A stretch of DNA of 64,000 nt from Parasphingopyxis sp. (GTDB lineage: Bacteria > Pseudomonadota > Alphaproteobacteria > Sphingomonadales > Sphingomonadaceae): contig NZ_JANQNS010000004.1 in assembly GCF_028279465.1 (NCBI RefSeq), positions 1-64,000 of the forward strand, read 5' to 3'. Positions 43,240 through 52,266 of this stretch are shown here, piece by piece. The notes below the pieces were generated by a model. That model had not been told where the DNA came from. It ran no database searches and worked only from the letters and a program-made list of their open reading frames with translations. Numbering within the stretch: position 1 is the first letter of the stretch; every line of letters starts with the position of its first letter. The position numbers and the translations under genes were made by a program.

Positions 43240-43914
43240 ATGAACGGCACGAAAATGGTCAGCGACGGGAAGACGGCGCGCGAAATCTTCGACGCAGTGA
43301 TGGCCAATCCGGCGCGCAAGAAATTCGGCTTTGGCGAGAAGCTCGCCATCGTCAATGTCGATATCCAGCGCGCCTATACCGACCTTGCAGCGTTCAAGAC
43401 CGCCTATGAAACCGACCCCGACCAGATCGCTTATGTGAACCGGATTTCCGCGCTCGCGCGGGCGAAGAGCATGCCCGTCATCTGGTCGCGCGTGGCCTAT
43501 AAGGGCGATGCGGGCGATGCAGGCGTCTGGGGCACGCGGACCGATACCGAGGATTCGCTGCAAAACATCAAATATGATTCCGAGCGCCACGAATTCGATC
43601 CGCGCTGCGAGATCAACCCCGACGACATGACCTTCACCAAACGCATGCCGAGCGCGTTCTTCGAGACCCCGCTCGCCAGCTATCTGGTGTGGCACAAGGT
43701 GGATACAGTGGTGGTGACGGGCGGTTCTACATCGGGCTGCGTCCGGGCGACGGCGGTCGATTCGCTATCTCACGGTTACCGCACGATCGTCCCGATCGAG
43801 ACCTGTGCAGACAAGCATGAAAGCTATCACTTCGCCAACCTCACGGACCTGCAGCTCAAATATGCCGATGTCGAACCGGTCCAGGCGGTGATCGACTGGC
43901 TGGAGGCGCGTTAG
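43240..43914 (+). CDS. Isochorismatase-family cysteine amidohydrolase
   Basis: This 224-residue protein has the family triad Asp41 (IVNVDIQRAYTD), Lys134 (TFTKRMPSAF) and Cys167 (GGSTSGCVRATAVDSLSHGY), with the cis-peptide-type GGSTSG turn before the cysteine. It resembles N-carbamoylsarcosine amidase and related linear amide or ureide hydrolases. The ATG at 43240 begins the conserved region, and the longer upstream open frame would cross the operator. It starts an eight-gene operon and is coupled (TAGTG) to the first deacetylase-like gene. It may remove ammonia from a half-amide made by that enzyme. Confidence 0.88.
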   Translation: MNGTKMVSDGKTAREIFDAVMANPARKKFGFGEKLAIVNVDIQRAYTDLAAFKTAYETDPDQIAYVNRISALARAKSMPVIWSRVAYKGDAGDAGVWGTRTDTEDSLQNIKYDSERHEFDPRCEINPDDMTFTKRMPSAFFETPLASYLVWHKVDTVVVTGGSTSGCVRATAVDSLSHGYRTIVPIETCADKHESYHFANLTDLQLKYADVEPVQAVIDWLEAR

Positions 43915-44798
43915 TGCGGGAAGGCGAAGCGGACCCGGGACTTTACGATTTCAAGGCGTGGCGCGGCCGGCCGAAGCTCACCTGGCCGGACGGCAAGACC
44001 TGCGCCGTCTGGGTCGCGCCGAACCTTGAGTTTTACGAGCTCGATCCGCCCGCCAATCCGCACCGCAAGAGCTGGCCCAAACCGCACCCTGATGTCGTCG
44101 GCTATTCGCATCGCGACCATGCCAATCGCGTCTCGCACTGGCGGATGGCGGATGCCATGAGCAAGCACGGCTTTCCGGGATCGGTGAGCCTATCGGTTGC
44201 GCTCTGCGATCATATTCCCGAAGTCGTCGAGGACGCGAACGCGCGCGGCTGGGAGTTTTTCAGCCATGGCATTTACAACACGCGCTACAGCTACGGCATG
44301 GACGAGGCGCAGGAACGCGCGATCATCGAGGACTCCATTGCGACTGTGAAACGCGCAACGGGGCAGACGATCCGCGGCTGGCTCGCCCCGGCGCTGACCC
44401 ATACGCCGCGCACGCTGGACCTGATCGCCGAATATGGTCTCGATTATACCTGCGACCTCTATCATGACGACCAGCCGACCGATGTGAAGGTGGCGAGCGG
44501 ACAACTGACGGCGATTCCGTACAGCCTCGAGGTCAACGACCATTACGGCTTCTTCATCTACAATATGAGCCCGCGGGAATATGCCGACACGCTGATCCGG
44601 CAGTTCGAACGGCTGGCGGCGGAAGGCGAAGACTCCGGCACCGTGATGTGCATCCCGCTGCACAGTTACCTGATCGGTCAGCCGCACCGGATCGGGCCGT
44701 TCGAAGAGGTGTTGAAACATATCGCCGCCGACGGCCGCGCCTGGATCGCCCGGGCGGGGGAGATCGTGGATTCGTATCGGGGGCAAGTTGATGGATAG
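43914..44798 (+). CDS. PuuE/allantoinase-like polysaccharide-deacetylase-family hydrolase, copy 1
   Basis: This 294-residue NodB-fold protein belongs to the allantoinase/cyclic-imide-hydrolase branch. It has LTWPDGKTCAVWVAPNLEFYELDP at strand 1 (Glu in place of the Asp of true deacetylases), FFSHGIYNTRY for the histidine ligand and RGWLAPALTHTPRTLDLIAEYGLDYTCD. The start is GTG at 43914, overlapping the upstream stop. Members open cyclic amides or imides and related linear substrates. A second, diverged copy follows at 44919, so the pair may form a hetero-oligomer or act on successive intermediates. Confidence 0.85.
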   Translation: MREGEADPGLYDFKAWRGRPKLTWPDGKTCAVWVAPNLEFYELDPPANPHRKSWPKPHPDVVGYSHRDHANRVSHWRMADAMSKHGFPGSVSLSVALCDHIPEVVEDANARGWEFFSHGIYNTRYSYGMDEAQERAIIEDSIATVKRATGQTIRGWLAPALTHTPRTLDLIAEYGLDYTCDLYHDDQPTDVKVASGQLTAIPYSLEVNDHYGFFIYNMSPREYADTLIRQFERLAAEGEDSGTVMCIPLHSYLIGQPHRIGPFEEVLKHIAADGRAWIARAGEIVDSYRGQVDG

Positions 44799-44824
44799 CG
44801 TCTCCCTCCCGAAGGCAAATGACC

Positions 44825-44904
44825 GTCACTCCCGCGAAGGCGGGAGTCTAGAGCGGCAGGGGACATCGCTTGCGGCTCTGGATTCCCGCCTTCGCGGGAA
44901 TGAC
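44825..44904. repeat. REP-like inverted repeat between the deacetylase-like genes
   Basis: The left unit, GTCACTCCCGCGAAGGCGGG followed by AGTCTAGAGC, is mirrored by GCTCTGGATTCCCGCCTTCG followed by CGGGAATGAC. This is the widespread CTCCCGCGAAGGCGGGAG-type dispersed repeat. It lies within the operon and can form a long hairpin in the message. Confidence 0.85.
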
Positions 44905-44918
44905 GAAGGAATAAGAGG

Positions 44919-45842
44919 ATGACGCTCGATCCCGCCTATCTCCAATATCCGAAGCGCCAGCGCGGTATGGATCACGGCCATTATCCGTACAGCCGCTTCG
45001 ATACGCGCCCGCCCGTGCACTGGCCGGAGGGCAAGAGCGTTGCGATCTGGCCGGTGATCAGCCTCGAATGGTTCCCGATACTTCCTGACGACGAACCCTT
45101 CCGCGCACCCGGCCATATGCAGACCGCCTATCCCGATTATCGACATTATACGGCGCGCGAATATGGGACGCGGGTCGGACTCTACCGGCTGCTTGACGCG
45201 TTCGAGGCGGTCGGCGCCAAGGTCTCGGTGGCCACGAACAGCGCCATCGCCGAGCGCTATCCCGAAATCGTCGAAGCGATTATCGCGGCCGGGCATGAGA
45301 TCATCGCGCACTCCACCGATATGAACGGCACCATAGCCAGCGGATTGCCCGAGGACGATGAACGCGCGTTGATCGCGCAGTCGCTCGATACGCTGGAACG
45401 GGTATCGGGATCGCGGCCGCGCGGCTGGCTCTCCATTGCACGTTCGCAGAGCTTCAACACGGCGAAACTGCTCGCCGAGGCGGGTCTCGAATATATGTGC
45501 GACTGGGTGAATGACGAGCTGCCCTATCGCTTCGCCACCGAGGCGGGCGAGATCATCAATATCCCGCTCAATCATGAACTCTCGGATCGCCAGATCGTCA
45601 ACGTCCAGCAGCAATCGGCGGACAGCTATGTCCAGCAGATGCAGGATGCCTATGGCTGGCTGGCGGGCGAGGCCGCAGATCATGGCGGCCGCATGCTGCC
45701 GATGCACCTGACGCCCTATATCATGGGGCTCCCGTATCGGATGGATGTGTTCGAAGGATTGCTGCGCTGGCTGGCAGACCAGCCCGGCGCATGGTTTGCG
45801 CGCGGCGATGCCATTCTCGATAGCTGGAGCGCGCAACAGTGA
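44919..45842 (+). CDS. PuuE/allantoinase-like polysaccharide-deacetylase-family hydrolase, copy 2
   Basis: This 307-residue NodB-fold protein is related to copy 1 but clearly diverged. Strand 1 reads VHWPEGKSVAIWPVISLEWFPILPD, the histidine motif AAGHEIIAHSTDMNG, then PRGWLSIARSQSFNTAKLLAEAGLEYMCDW and a C-terminal LPMHLTPYIMGLPYRMDVFEG. The metal site therefore differs from copy 1, suggesting a division of labour. It overlaps the aldehyde dehydrogenase start (GTGA), so the two are co-translated. Confidence 0.85.
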   Translation: MTLDPAYLQYPKRQRGMDHGHYPYSRFDTRPPVHWPEGKSVAIWPVISLEWFPILPDDEPFRAPGHMQTAYPDYRHYTAREYGTRVGLYRLLDAFEAVGAKVSVATNSAIAERYPEIVEAIIAAGHEIIAHSTDMNGTIASGLPEDDERALIAQSLDTLERVSGSRPRGWLSIARSQSFNTAKLLAEAGLEYMCDWVNDELPYRFATEAGEIINIPLNHELSDRQIVNVQQQSADSYVQQMQDAYGWLAGEAADHGGRMLPMHLTPYIMGLPYRMDVFEGLLRWLADQPGAWFARGDAILDSWSAQQ

Positions 45843-47263
45843 AAATCCGTAACCCCCGGACCGGCGAATATGATTATGAGATCAGCCCGGCTGATGCCGA
45901 CGAAGTCGCCGAGGTCGCGCGGTCCCTGCGCGCTGCGCAGCCGCAATGGGGCGCGCGGCCGCCGGAGGAACGCGCGGATATCCTCCGCCGCTGGGCCGAT
46001 GCGGTCGAGGCACATCGCCAGCCTTTATTCGAGGCGCTGCGCACGGATACGGGCCGCGCGCTGATCGCCGCGATCGAAGTCGATGGGCTGCCGGCAACGA
46101 TCCGGCGCTGGGCCGATATCGCGCCCGGCCTGATTGCCGCGCACAGCAACGCCGACGTCCAGCTCGCCAATCCGACCGTGACCAATTCGACCCGGCTCGT
46201 ACCCTACACGCTGTTCGGTGCGATATCGCCGTGGAATTTCCCCATCGTCCTGTCGACGATAGATGCGATTCCGGCCCTTGCCGCCGGGTGCGCGGCGCTG
46301 ATCAAACCGTCCGAAGTCACCCCGCGCTTTATCGCGCCGCTGCGCGAAACCATTGCCAAGGTGCCGGAGCTGGAATCCGTGCTTGCGCTGATCGAGGGGG
46401 ATGCAGAGACGGGCCAGGCGCTGGTCGCCAATGTCGATTATGTCTGTTTCACCGGTTCGGTGGCGACCGGCCGCAAAGTGGCCGAAGCCGCGGCGCGCGC
46501 GTTCATCCCGGCCAATCTCGAACTCGGCGGCAAGGATCCCATGCTGATCCTGGCGAGCGCCGATCCCGAACACGCGGCCAAGACGGCGCTGCGCGCGAGC
46601 GTCGTCGCCACCGGCCAGGCCTGCCAGTCGATCGAGCGGATATATGTCGCGCGCGATATATATCAGGCCTTTCTCGATGTGCTGGTGCGCGAGGCCGAGG
46701 CCGTGTCGCTCAACTATCCGGATATCGACAGCGGCGAGATCGGTCCCTTCATCTTCGCACCCCAGGCGGACAAGGTCGCGCAGCATATCGATGCGGCGCG
46801 CGAGGCGGGCGCGTGCATATTGACGGGCGGTACGGTCGAGACATTGGGCGGCGGCAAATATCTGCGACCGACCGTCATCGCGGACGCCACCGCCGATATG
46901 GCGGTCGTACGCGAAGAGACGTTCGGGCCGGTCCTGCCAGTCATTCCTTTCGATACGGTCGATGAAGCCGTCGCGGCCGCCAATGACAGCGATTATGGCC
47001 TGTCGGCGGCCGTAGTCGCGGGCACCGCGGAGGAAGCCGAAGCGGTCGGCATCCGGCTGGAGGCCGGGGCGATCTCGATCAATGACGGGTCGATGACCTC
47101 GATGGTCTGGGACGCGGAGAATGAGAGTTTCAAACTGTCGGGTATGGGCCCGTCGCGGATGGGCGATAGCGGTTTGTTGCGCTTCTTCCGAAAACAGGCG
47201 CTGATCCGCCAGAATGCCGAACCGGCGACCATCGCCGGTTTCTCGGAGGAGAATCTAAGATGA
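45839..47263 (+). CDS. NAD(P)-dependent aldehyde dehydrogenase
   Basis: This 474-residue enzyme has ALDH motifs FGAISPWNFPIVLS, the cofactor-binding IKPSEVTP and FTGSVATG, the base in NLELGGKDP, nucleophile Cys262 in ATGQACQSIERIYV and EETFGPVLPV near the C terminus. It oxidises an aldehyde to the acid, or to an acyl-CoA for some relatives. The start is GTG at 45839. In the pathway it may oxidise an aldehyde produced by amine oxidation or side-chain cleavage; the specific aldehyde is unknown. Confidence 0.92.
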   Translation: MKIRNPRTGEYDYEISPADADEVAEVARSLRAAQPQWGARPPEERADILRRWADAVEAHRQPLFEALRTDTGRALIAAIEVDGLPATIRRWADIAPGLIAAHSNADVQLANPTVTNSTRLVPYTLFGAISPWNFPIVLSTIDAIPALAAGCAALIKPSEVTPRFIAPLRETIAKVPELESVLALIEGDAETGQALVANVDYVCFTGSVATGRKVAEAAARAFIPANLELGGKDPMLILASADPEHAAKTALRASVVATGQACQSIERIYVARDIYQAFLDVLVREAEAVSLNYPDIDSGEIGPFIFAPQADKVAQHIDAAREAGACILTGGTVETLGGGKYLRPTVIADATADMAVVREETFGPVLPVIPFDTVDEAVAAANDSDYGLSAAVVAGTAEEAEAVGIRLEAGAISINDGSMTSMVWDAENESFKLSGMGPSRMGDSGLLRFFRKQALIRQNAEPATIAGFSEENLR

Positions 47264-47850
47264 AAAAGCTCGCACTTTTGGCTCTGATGGCCTGCGCGCC
47301 CGGCATGGCCAGCGCCGGGGAAGACGAGAGCGAAGACCAGACCGCCTCGCCCGGCGTCGCTGCGCCCGATGAGCGATCGCCGACCGATTTCCGGCGCAGC
47401 ACGCTGATCGTGCGCGATATCGATGCATCGCTCGCCCTGTATCGCGACGTGCTCGGCTTCTCGGTCAATTACGATACCGAGGTGACGACCTCCGGCGTTG
47501 CGCTCCCCGCCGGCGAACCGGGTGCGCGGGCGCGGCTGGTATTGGCGAACGCCAACGATCCGTGGATCGGCTGGATCGGCTTCATGCAGTGGCTCGAGCC
47601 TGCGCTGCCCGATCCCGGCCCTTACCCCACGCGCCTCGGTATCGGCGATCATGTGATGATCATGAACACCGACGATGCCGAAGCGCGCTGCGCCGCCGCC
47701 GCCGAAGTGCCCGGCGTCACCATGACCGCGCCCGCGCGGATGCAGGAATATCCGGGCCGCGATGGCGCGCCGCCGATCCGCGTGATCGGCTGCAACATTT
47801 TCGATCCGGACGGCAATCTCATCGAAATCAACCAGCTGCTCCGCGAATGA
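47260..47850 (+). CDS. Exported VOC/glyoxalase-fold protein
   Basis: This 196-residue protein has a Sec signal (KLALLALMACAPGMASA), unusual for this fold. The VOC domain reads RRSTLIVRDIDASLALYRDVLGFSVNYDTEV.., ending IFDPDGNLIEINQLL with the metal-site glutamate. VOC proteins include isomerases, extradiol dioxygenases and binding proteins. It overlaps its neighbours by ATGA at both ends. A periplasmic lyase or isomerase role is possible. Confidence 0.8.
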   Translation: MKKLALLALMACAPGMASAGEDESEDQTASPGVAAPDERSPTDFRRSTLIVRDIDASLALYRDVLGFSVNYDTEVTTSGVALPAGEPGARARLVLANANDPWIGWIGFMQWLEPALPDPGPYPTRLGIGDHVMIMNTDDAEARCAAAAEVPGVTMTAPARMQEYPGRDGAPPIRVIGCNIFDPDGNLIEINQLLRE

Positions 47851-49088
47851 GCATAGCGGTTCTTCTTTCCGCCATGCTGCAGGGAGGGGCTGCCGCTCCC
47901 GTCGCGCCCTGCACCGATCCCGTCTATATGGTCGTGGCTGGGCCGACCCATGATCGCGCGCGGATGATGGCCTATGGGCAGGCGATCGCGGACTCGCAGA
48001 TCTACGATCGGCTCGGCGGCTATTATATCAATGCGCCGCGCGCCGTCGCGACCTTCGAGGGCGATGCGCCGCCCGGCTATGCTACGCTGATCGTGCGCTT
48101 TCCCTGCCTCGCCAACGCCGAGGCCTTCTGGAACAGCGATGTCTATCAAAACGAGATCCTGCCGTTGCGCCAGAATCCGAGCGCGGGCGATTATTTCGTA
48201 ACCGTCTATCCCGAAATTCCACTGCGGCCTGAAATGGTCGGCAAGGTCGGGGAGGCGGACTATCTGGTGCGGTTCGAGGGCAGCGAGATTCCCGAACGGC
48301 GTGCGTATGCCGATCCGCGGGGCCTCGTCTTGGGCATCGATGCCGACGCGGCAGAACTCGCTACCCCGTCGGAGGGTTGGCCCGAGGCGCGACTGTTGCG
48401 GCGCGATGTAGCGACCGGCGAAGCCTGGCGGCTCTCGGCGGACCGGGCGACCGATTTCGATGGCGACGCGGCGCCGGCGCTGACGGAGATTTACGTTCTG
48501 CGCGGATCGATGCGGTTCGCGCGCGTTGCGCTGGGGCAGGGCGATTATGCGCGGCTCGGTGCGGGATACGATATGGGCGAGGTCCGGCTCGGCGCGGACA
48601 GTGAGATATTGCTCTTCCGCTATCCCGAAGGCGCGCCGGCCAGTGCGCAGCCCGAGCCTCTGGTCGTGCGCGAGGCGGAGACCGGATGGCGGGCCGGCAC
48701 GGTCGCGCGCGATGCAGGCGCCGAGGCCCCGCTGATGATCCGCGACCTGTTCACAGACGGGGAAAGCGGCGCGCGGACCTTCCTCGTCCGCATTGCGCCC
48801 GGCGTGTCCGTGCCCTGGGAGCTTCACCGCACCGCCGAGGAAGGCTATCTGCTCGAGGGCGATTACCGTCTCGCCGAATGCCTGCCGAGCGGGCGGCGTG
48901 ATTATGACTATGCGCCCGGCGGCTATTTCTATCGGCCGGCGGGCGTTATGCACAGCGGGCCGGAATCGACTACAACGACCGGCGCGACCTGGCTGATCCG
49001 GACGCCGCGCACGCTCGACGCGCTATTCTATCCGGCCTGCCCGAGCGCGCCCGTAGCCCCGGAGAACGAGGAGGAGGAAACCCCATGA
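47847..49088 (+). CDS. DUF1330-like ferredoxin-fold domain fused to cupin domains
   Basis: This is a 413-residue protein. Residues about 20-125 look like a dimeric alpha-beta barrel (VYMVVAGPTHDRARMMAYGQAIADS..GYATLIVRFPCLANAEAFWNSDVYQNEILPLR). The remainder carries two cupin-like units, the second with HRTAEEGYLLEGDY and MHSGPES metal-ligand candidates. The N terminus (SIAVLLSAMLQGGAAA) is a weak signal peptide. The ATG at 47847 overlaps the VOC stop. The combination suggests cofactor-independent monooxygenase-type chemistry coupled to metal-cupin dioxygenase chemistry, but no function is established from sequence. Confidence 0.72.
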   Translation: MSIAVLLSAMLQGGAAAPVAPCTDPVYMVVAGPTHDRARMMAYGQAIADSQIYDRLGGYYINAPRAVATFEGDAPPGYATLIVRFPCLANAEAFWNSDVYQNEILPLRQNPSAGDYFVTVYPEIPLRPEMVGKVGEADYLVRFEGSEIPERRAYADPRGLVLGIDADAAELATPSEGWPEARLLRRDVATGEAWRLSADRATDFDGDAAPALTEIYVLRGSMRFARVALGQGDYARLGAGYDMGEVRLGADSEILLFRYPEGAPASAQPEPLVVREAETGWRAGTVARDAGAEAPLMIRDLFTDGESGARTFLVRIAPGVSVPWELHRTAEEGYLLEGDYRLAECLPSGRRDYDYAPGGYFYRPAGVMHSGPESTTTTGATWLIRTPRTLDALFYPACPSAPVAPENEEEETP

Positions 49089-50272
49089 CCCCGACCCTGC
49101 AACATGCGATGAAACCCGAACTGACGGTGGAGGAGACCGCGCGCGGCCGCTTCGTCTCGGGTATCCGCAGCCTGATCCTCAACGATCTCGCCGCCGATAT
49201 GCGCGCGGGATATGAAAAACGCGCCGCACCGGCTTTCCGCCGAGACCATGGCCGTACACCCGAAACGAGCCGCGAGGCGCATCTGGCGCTGCGCGGCGAT
49301 CCGGCGTTCAACATCTACAGCGCGATGCGCGTGCAGGCGCAGAAGATGGTCTGGGCGAGCGTTGCCGATATCGTCGAACGCGATCTCGAACGGATGGAGG
49401 CCGAGGCTGCCAAGGTCGCCGATGCGCCGGGCTCGCTGACCCTCGATCCGTCGCTTGACGTGCCCCGCAATGTCGACGCGATCGACGTCCATCTGATGCC
49501 GGGCTCCTATACGCGCGGTGCCGATACGCTTGAGGCGGGCGCGGTCTATGATCAGGGCTTGGCGGTGTTCTCGATGGGCCTGATGGGCGCCAATCTCGAC
49601 GATATCGGCCTCTCCATGGCGCGCTATGTCCAGGGCAAATATCCGGAATTTCAGCCGCGCGACATTCTCGATACGGGCTGCACGATCGGCCACAACACTC
49701 TGCCCTGGAAACAGACCTATCCGGACGCGCGGGTCGAGGCGATCGACGCCGCACCGGGCGGGCTGCGCTATGCCTCAGCGCGGGCGAAGATGCAGGGGCA
49801 GGACGTGCATTTCCGGCAGATGTCGGCCGATGCGCTCGACTATCCCGATGAAAGCTTCGATCTCGTCTGGTCGTCCATGTTCCTCCACGAGCTTTCGAAG
49901 AAGACGCGCGCCAAGGCGTTCGCAGAGGCCTATCGCGTGCTCCGGCCCGGCGGGCTGATGCTGCATATGGAATTGCCGCCAAACGACCAGATGGACGCGT
50001 TCGACGGCTTCTATCTCGACTGGGATAGCTATTACAATTCCGAGCCCTTCTACAAAGGCTATCGCGACGAAAGCCCGCCCGAACTCTGCGCCCGCGCCGG
50101 CTTCACCGAGGACGACTATATCCAGTTCGTCGTGCCGAGCATTGGCATCTATGGCGAACAGGCCGTCGCCGATACGATCGCGGCGGAAGAGGGCGAGGCC
50201 GTGGGGCAGGAGACGACGGGACGGCTCGCCGAGGGCGTGATGTGGTTCGGCTTCGGCGCATGGAAATCATGA
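49085..50272 (+). CDS. SAM-dependent methyltransferase with an extra N-terminal domain, copy 1
   Basis: This is a 395-residue protein. An approximately 190-residue N-terminal region (FVSGIRSLILNDL..PAFRRDHGRTPETSREAH..) precedes a class I Rossmann core with motif I ILDTGCTIGHNTLPW, the acidic loop VEAIDAAPG and post-motif SADALDYPDESFDLVWSSMFLHELS. It is a full-length paralogue of the protein at 55321-56544, sharing PAF/PAFV-x-EHGR-P, LMPGSY/CMPGSY, D-GCTIGHN and MFLHELS. The DTGC variant of the usual D-GCG motif is shared. A small helical protein gene overlaps its stop (ATGA), as it does for the paralogue. Confidence 0.85.
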   Translation: MTPTLQHAMKPELTVEETARGRFVSGIRSLILNDLAADMRAGYEKRAAPAFRRDHGRTPETSREAHLALRGDPAFNIYSAMRVQAQKMVWASVADIVERDLERMEAEAAKVADAPGSLTLDPSLDVPRNVDAIDVHLMPGSYTRGADTLEAGAVYDQGLAVFSMGLMGANLDDIGLSMARYVQGKYPEFQPRDILDTGCTIGHNTLPWKQTYPDARVEAIDAAPGGLRYASARAKMQGQDVHFRQMSADALDYPDESFDLVWSSMFLHELSKKTRAKAFAEAYRVLRPGGLMLHMELPPNDQMDAFDGFYLDWDSYYNSEPFYKGYRDESPPELCARAGFTEDDYIQFVVPSIGIYGEQAVADTIAAEEGEAVGQETTGRLAEGVMWFGFGAWKS

Positions 50273-50541
50273 GTGGCAGCGAAAAAACCGAAGGTCCGCC
50301 GATCAAACCCGAAGACGCGCCGGACAGCATCTACGGGCCGGACGGCGAACCCCGCTTCTTCGCCGAGCCCGGAATGGACCGGTTCGTCGCCGTCGTCATG
50401 AACCTCGCCCAGGAGATATGGGTGCAGGAGGAACGGCTGATGGCGTTGGAGGGCGAGGATGCCGATGCCGAAACGCGCGACGCGAAGCTCAAGGCTTTCA
50501 TCGACCGGGTATTTGCCCCGATCAGGGAACCGGGCGACTAG
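50269..50541 (+). CDS. Small helical partner protein of methyltransferase copy 1
   Basis: This 90-residue acidic protein starts within the methyltransferase stop (ATGA at 50269). Its core, EPRFFAEPGMDRFVAVVMNL followed by AQEIWVQEERLMALEG, aligns without gaps to RPDFLGDPEEEKMLSMLMAV followed by IGEVSVLRERLDTIER in the protein at 54965-55324. The core is predicted alpha-helical or coiled-coil. Occurring twice with the same kind of methyltransferase suggests an obligate subunit or activator. No named family is recognised. Confidence 0.65.
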   Translation: MSGSEKTEGPPIKPEDAPDSIYGPDGEPRFFAEPGMDRFVAVVMNLAQEIWVQEERLMALEGEDADAETRDAKLKAFIDRVFAPIREPGD

Positions 50542-50544
50542 ACC

Positions 50545-51405
50545 CTACATCTCTTCGCGGAAAAACCAGCGCATCGCCGCCCGATAGGCGTTCGGGCTGT
50601 CGGCGGCGTGGGTTCCGCCGGCGAGCGTGATCATGCTGACGGTCCATGGCGCATCATCGCGGTCCCGCCAGACCTCCGCCCAGGCCAGCGCGTCGCGGCG
50701 CAGATCCTCATAGTCGCGTTCGCCGCTCACGAGCATCAGGTGGAGATCGTTGCGTTCGCCATCGCGCGGTGTGCCAAAGAATATCTCGCGCCCAGGATCG
50801 AAGGCCGGATTGATCGCAAGCCGCGCCCAAAAGAGATCGGGATGGAGATAAGCCGACCAGAGAGCGAATGCGCCGCCGCGCGACTGGCCGAGCAGGACGC
50901 GCCGCTCGGGCTGCGTGCGGAAGCGCCGGTCGATCTCGGGCAACAATTCGTCCGCGAGCATCCGGTGAAAGGCCGGCGCTCCGCCATATTGCTCGCTGTC
51001 ATCCGAACTCGGAGCCGAATAGTCATAGGCGCGACGGTTTATCTCGGGGCCAAAACCGCCATAGGCGATGCCGACGATAATTGCTTCGGGCAGGCCGTCG
51101 TCATAATGGAGGAACAGATGCGTCGGCGCGAGGATCGGGAATAGCGCATCGCCGTCCAGCACATAGACGACCGGGTATCGCGTATCGGTGTTTTCCGCAT
51201 AGCCTTCGGGCAGGCGAACATAGATATGAAAGGCCCGGCCGACTGCGTCCGACTCATGCCGGAAATAGTCGCCGGCCAGTGCGGGCAGATGGTCGAGCGG
51301 CACAACCTGCTGCGCCGCGCCACTCTGGGCGAGGGCGGGAGCCGACATGGCCGGTGCCAGCATCCCGGCGGCGGCAATCAGCGCGGAGAGGAGTATTTTC
51401 ATCAT
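50545..51405 (-). CDS. Exported alpha/beta-hydrolase esterase (Fes/IroE-like)
   Basis: This 286-residue protein has a signal peptide (LLSALIAAAGMLAPAMSAPALA). Its putative-esterase fold contains RAFHIYVRLPEGY, YPVVYVLDGDALFP, GQSRGGAFALWSAYLHPDLF (nucleophile serine in G-x-S-x-G) and a C-terminal TLAGGTHAADSPNAYRAAM histidine. The family includes ferric enterobactin-type esterases and acyl-ester hydrolases. It lies convergent to the small partner gene with 3 bases between stops, and divergent from the cupin at 51547. It probably hydrolyses esters in the periplasm. Confidence 0.85.
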   Translation of the reverse strand: MMKILLSALIAAAGMLAPAMSAPALAQSGAAQQVVPLDHLPALAGDYFRHESDAVGRAFHIYVRLPEGYAENTDTRYPVVYVLDGDALFPILAPTHLFLHYDDGLPEAIIVGIAYGGFGPEINRRAYDYSAPSSDDSEQYGGAPAFHRMLADELLPEIDRRFRTQPERRVLLGQSRGGAFALWSAYLHPDLFWARLAINPAFDPGREIFFGTPRDGERNDLHLMLVSGERDYEDLRRDALAWAEVWRDRDDAPWTVSMITLAGGTHAADSPNAYRAAMRWFFREEM

Positions 51406-51546
51406 GGGGCGTTCCTATGAGATTTCCTTGGCCATGGCTATCGGACTCCGGTCGGGGTTCGGTGCCGTCCGGCAACTGGAAATCGGCGGCGGGCATCTCC
51501 ATCTCACGGTAACCAGTAGCGATCCATCACCGAAAGAGTGCCCATC

Positions 51547-52215
51547 ATGCGAATCAACGCCGATTTCTCCAAGCCCGCTATCGTTCGCCCCGGCGATGTC
51601 GACTGGACCGCCTCGCCGGTGGAGGGGGTAGACCGCAAGATGCTCGACCGGGTCGGCGAGGAAGTGGCGCGGGCGACGTCTATCGTGCGCTATGCGCCGG
51701 GCTCCCATTTCTCCGAACATGAGCATGGCGGTGGCGAGGAGTTTTTCGTGCTGGACGGGACTTTCTCCGACGAAACGGGCGACTTCCCCGCCGGCACCTA
51801 TGTCCGCAATCCCATCGGAACGCGCCACACGCCGCACAGCGACGAAGGCTGCACGATCTTCGTGAAGCTCCATCAGTTCGACGCGGAAGATACGGAGCAA
51901 TTTGCGGTGCAAACGCGGACTGCGGAATTCCAGCCTGGCCAGGATGAAGGCTTAACCGTCCTGCCGCTGCATCGCTTCGGCGCCGAATCGGTGGCGCTTA
52001 TCCGCTATGCGCCGGGCACCCGTGCGACGCCCGACCGGCGCTGGGGCGGCGAGGAAATCCTCGTGCTCGAAGGCGTTTTGCAGGACGAGCGCGGCACCTA
52101 TCCGGCCGGCACATGGCTGCGCTACCCGCATCTATGGGAGGGCAGCGATCATTTCTCGGAAAAAGGCTGCCTGTTCTACGTAAAGACTGGGTATCTGACG
52201 CCTGAAGACAGCTAG
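51547..52215 (+). CDS. Double cupin protein (ChrR-like cupins)
   Basis: This 222-residue protein has two tandem ChrR-type cupin folds. The first carries SEHEHGGGEEFFVLDGTFSDE and GTRHTPHSDEGC, giving His-His-Glu...His ligands. The second (GTRATPDRRWGGEEILVLEGVLQDERG) has lost the histidines but keeps the glutamate, so only the first is likely to bind metal. The ATG at 51547 was chosen over an in-frame GTG at 51538. Catalytic dioxygenase, isomerase or sensing functions are all known for this fold. It diverges from the esterase, and no regulon palindrome is in the gap. Confidence 0.82.
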   Translation: MRINADFSKPAIVRPGDVDWTASPVEGVDRKMLDRVGEEVARATSIVRYAPGSHFSEHEHGGGEEFFVLDGTFSDETGDFPAGTYVRNPIGTRHTPHSDEGCTIFVKLHQFDAEDTEQFAVQTRTAEFQPGQDEGLTVLPLHRFGAESVALIRYAPGTRATPDRRWGGEEILVLEGVLQDERGTYPAGTWLRYPHLWEGSDHFSEKGCLFYVKTGYLTPEDS

Positions 52216-52266
52216 AAACGTTCCGGTTCGAGGAGCACATAACGGTTCATCATATGGTGCCCGGCG

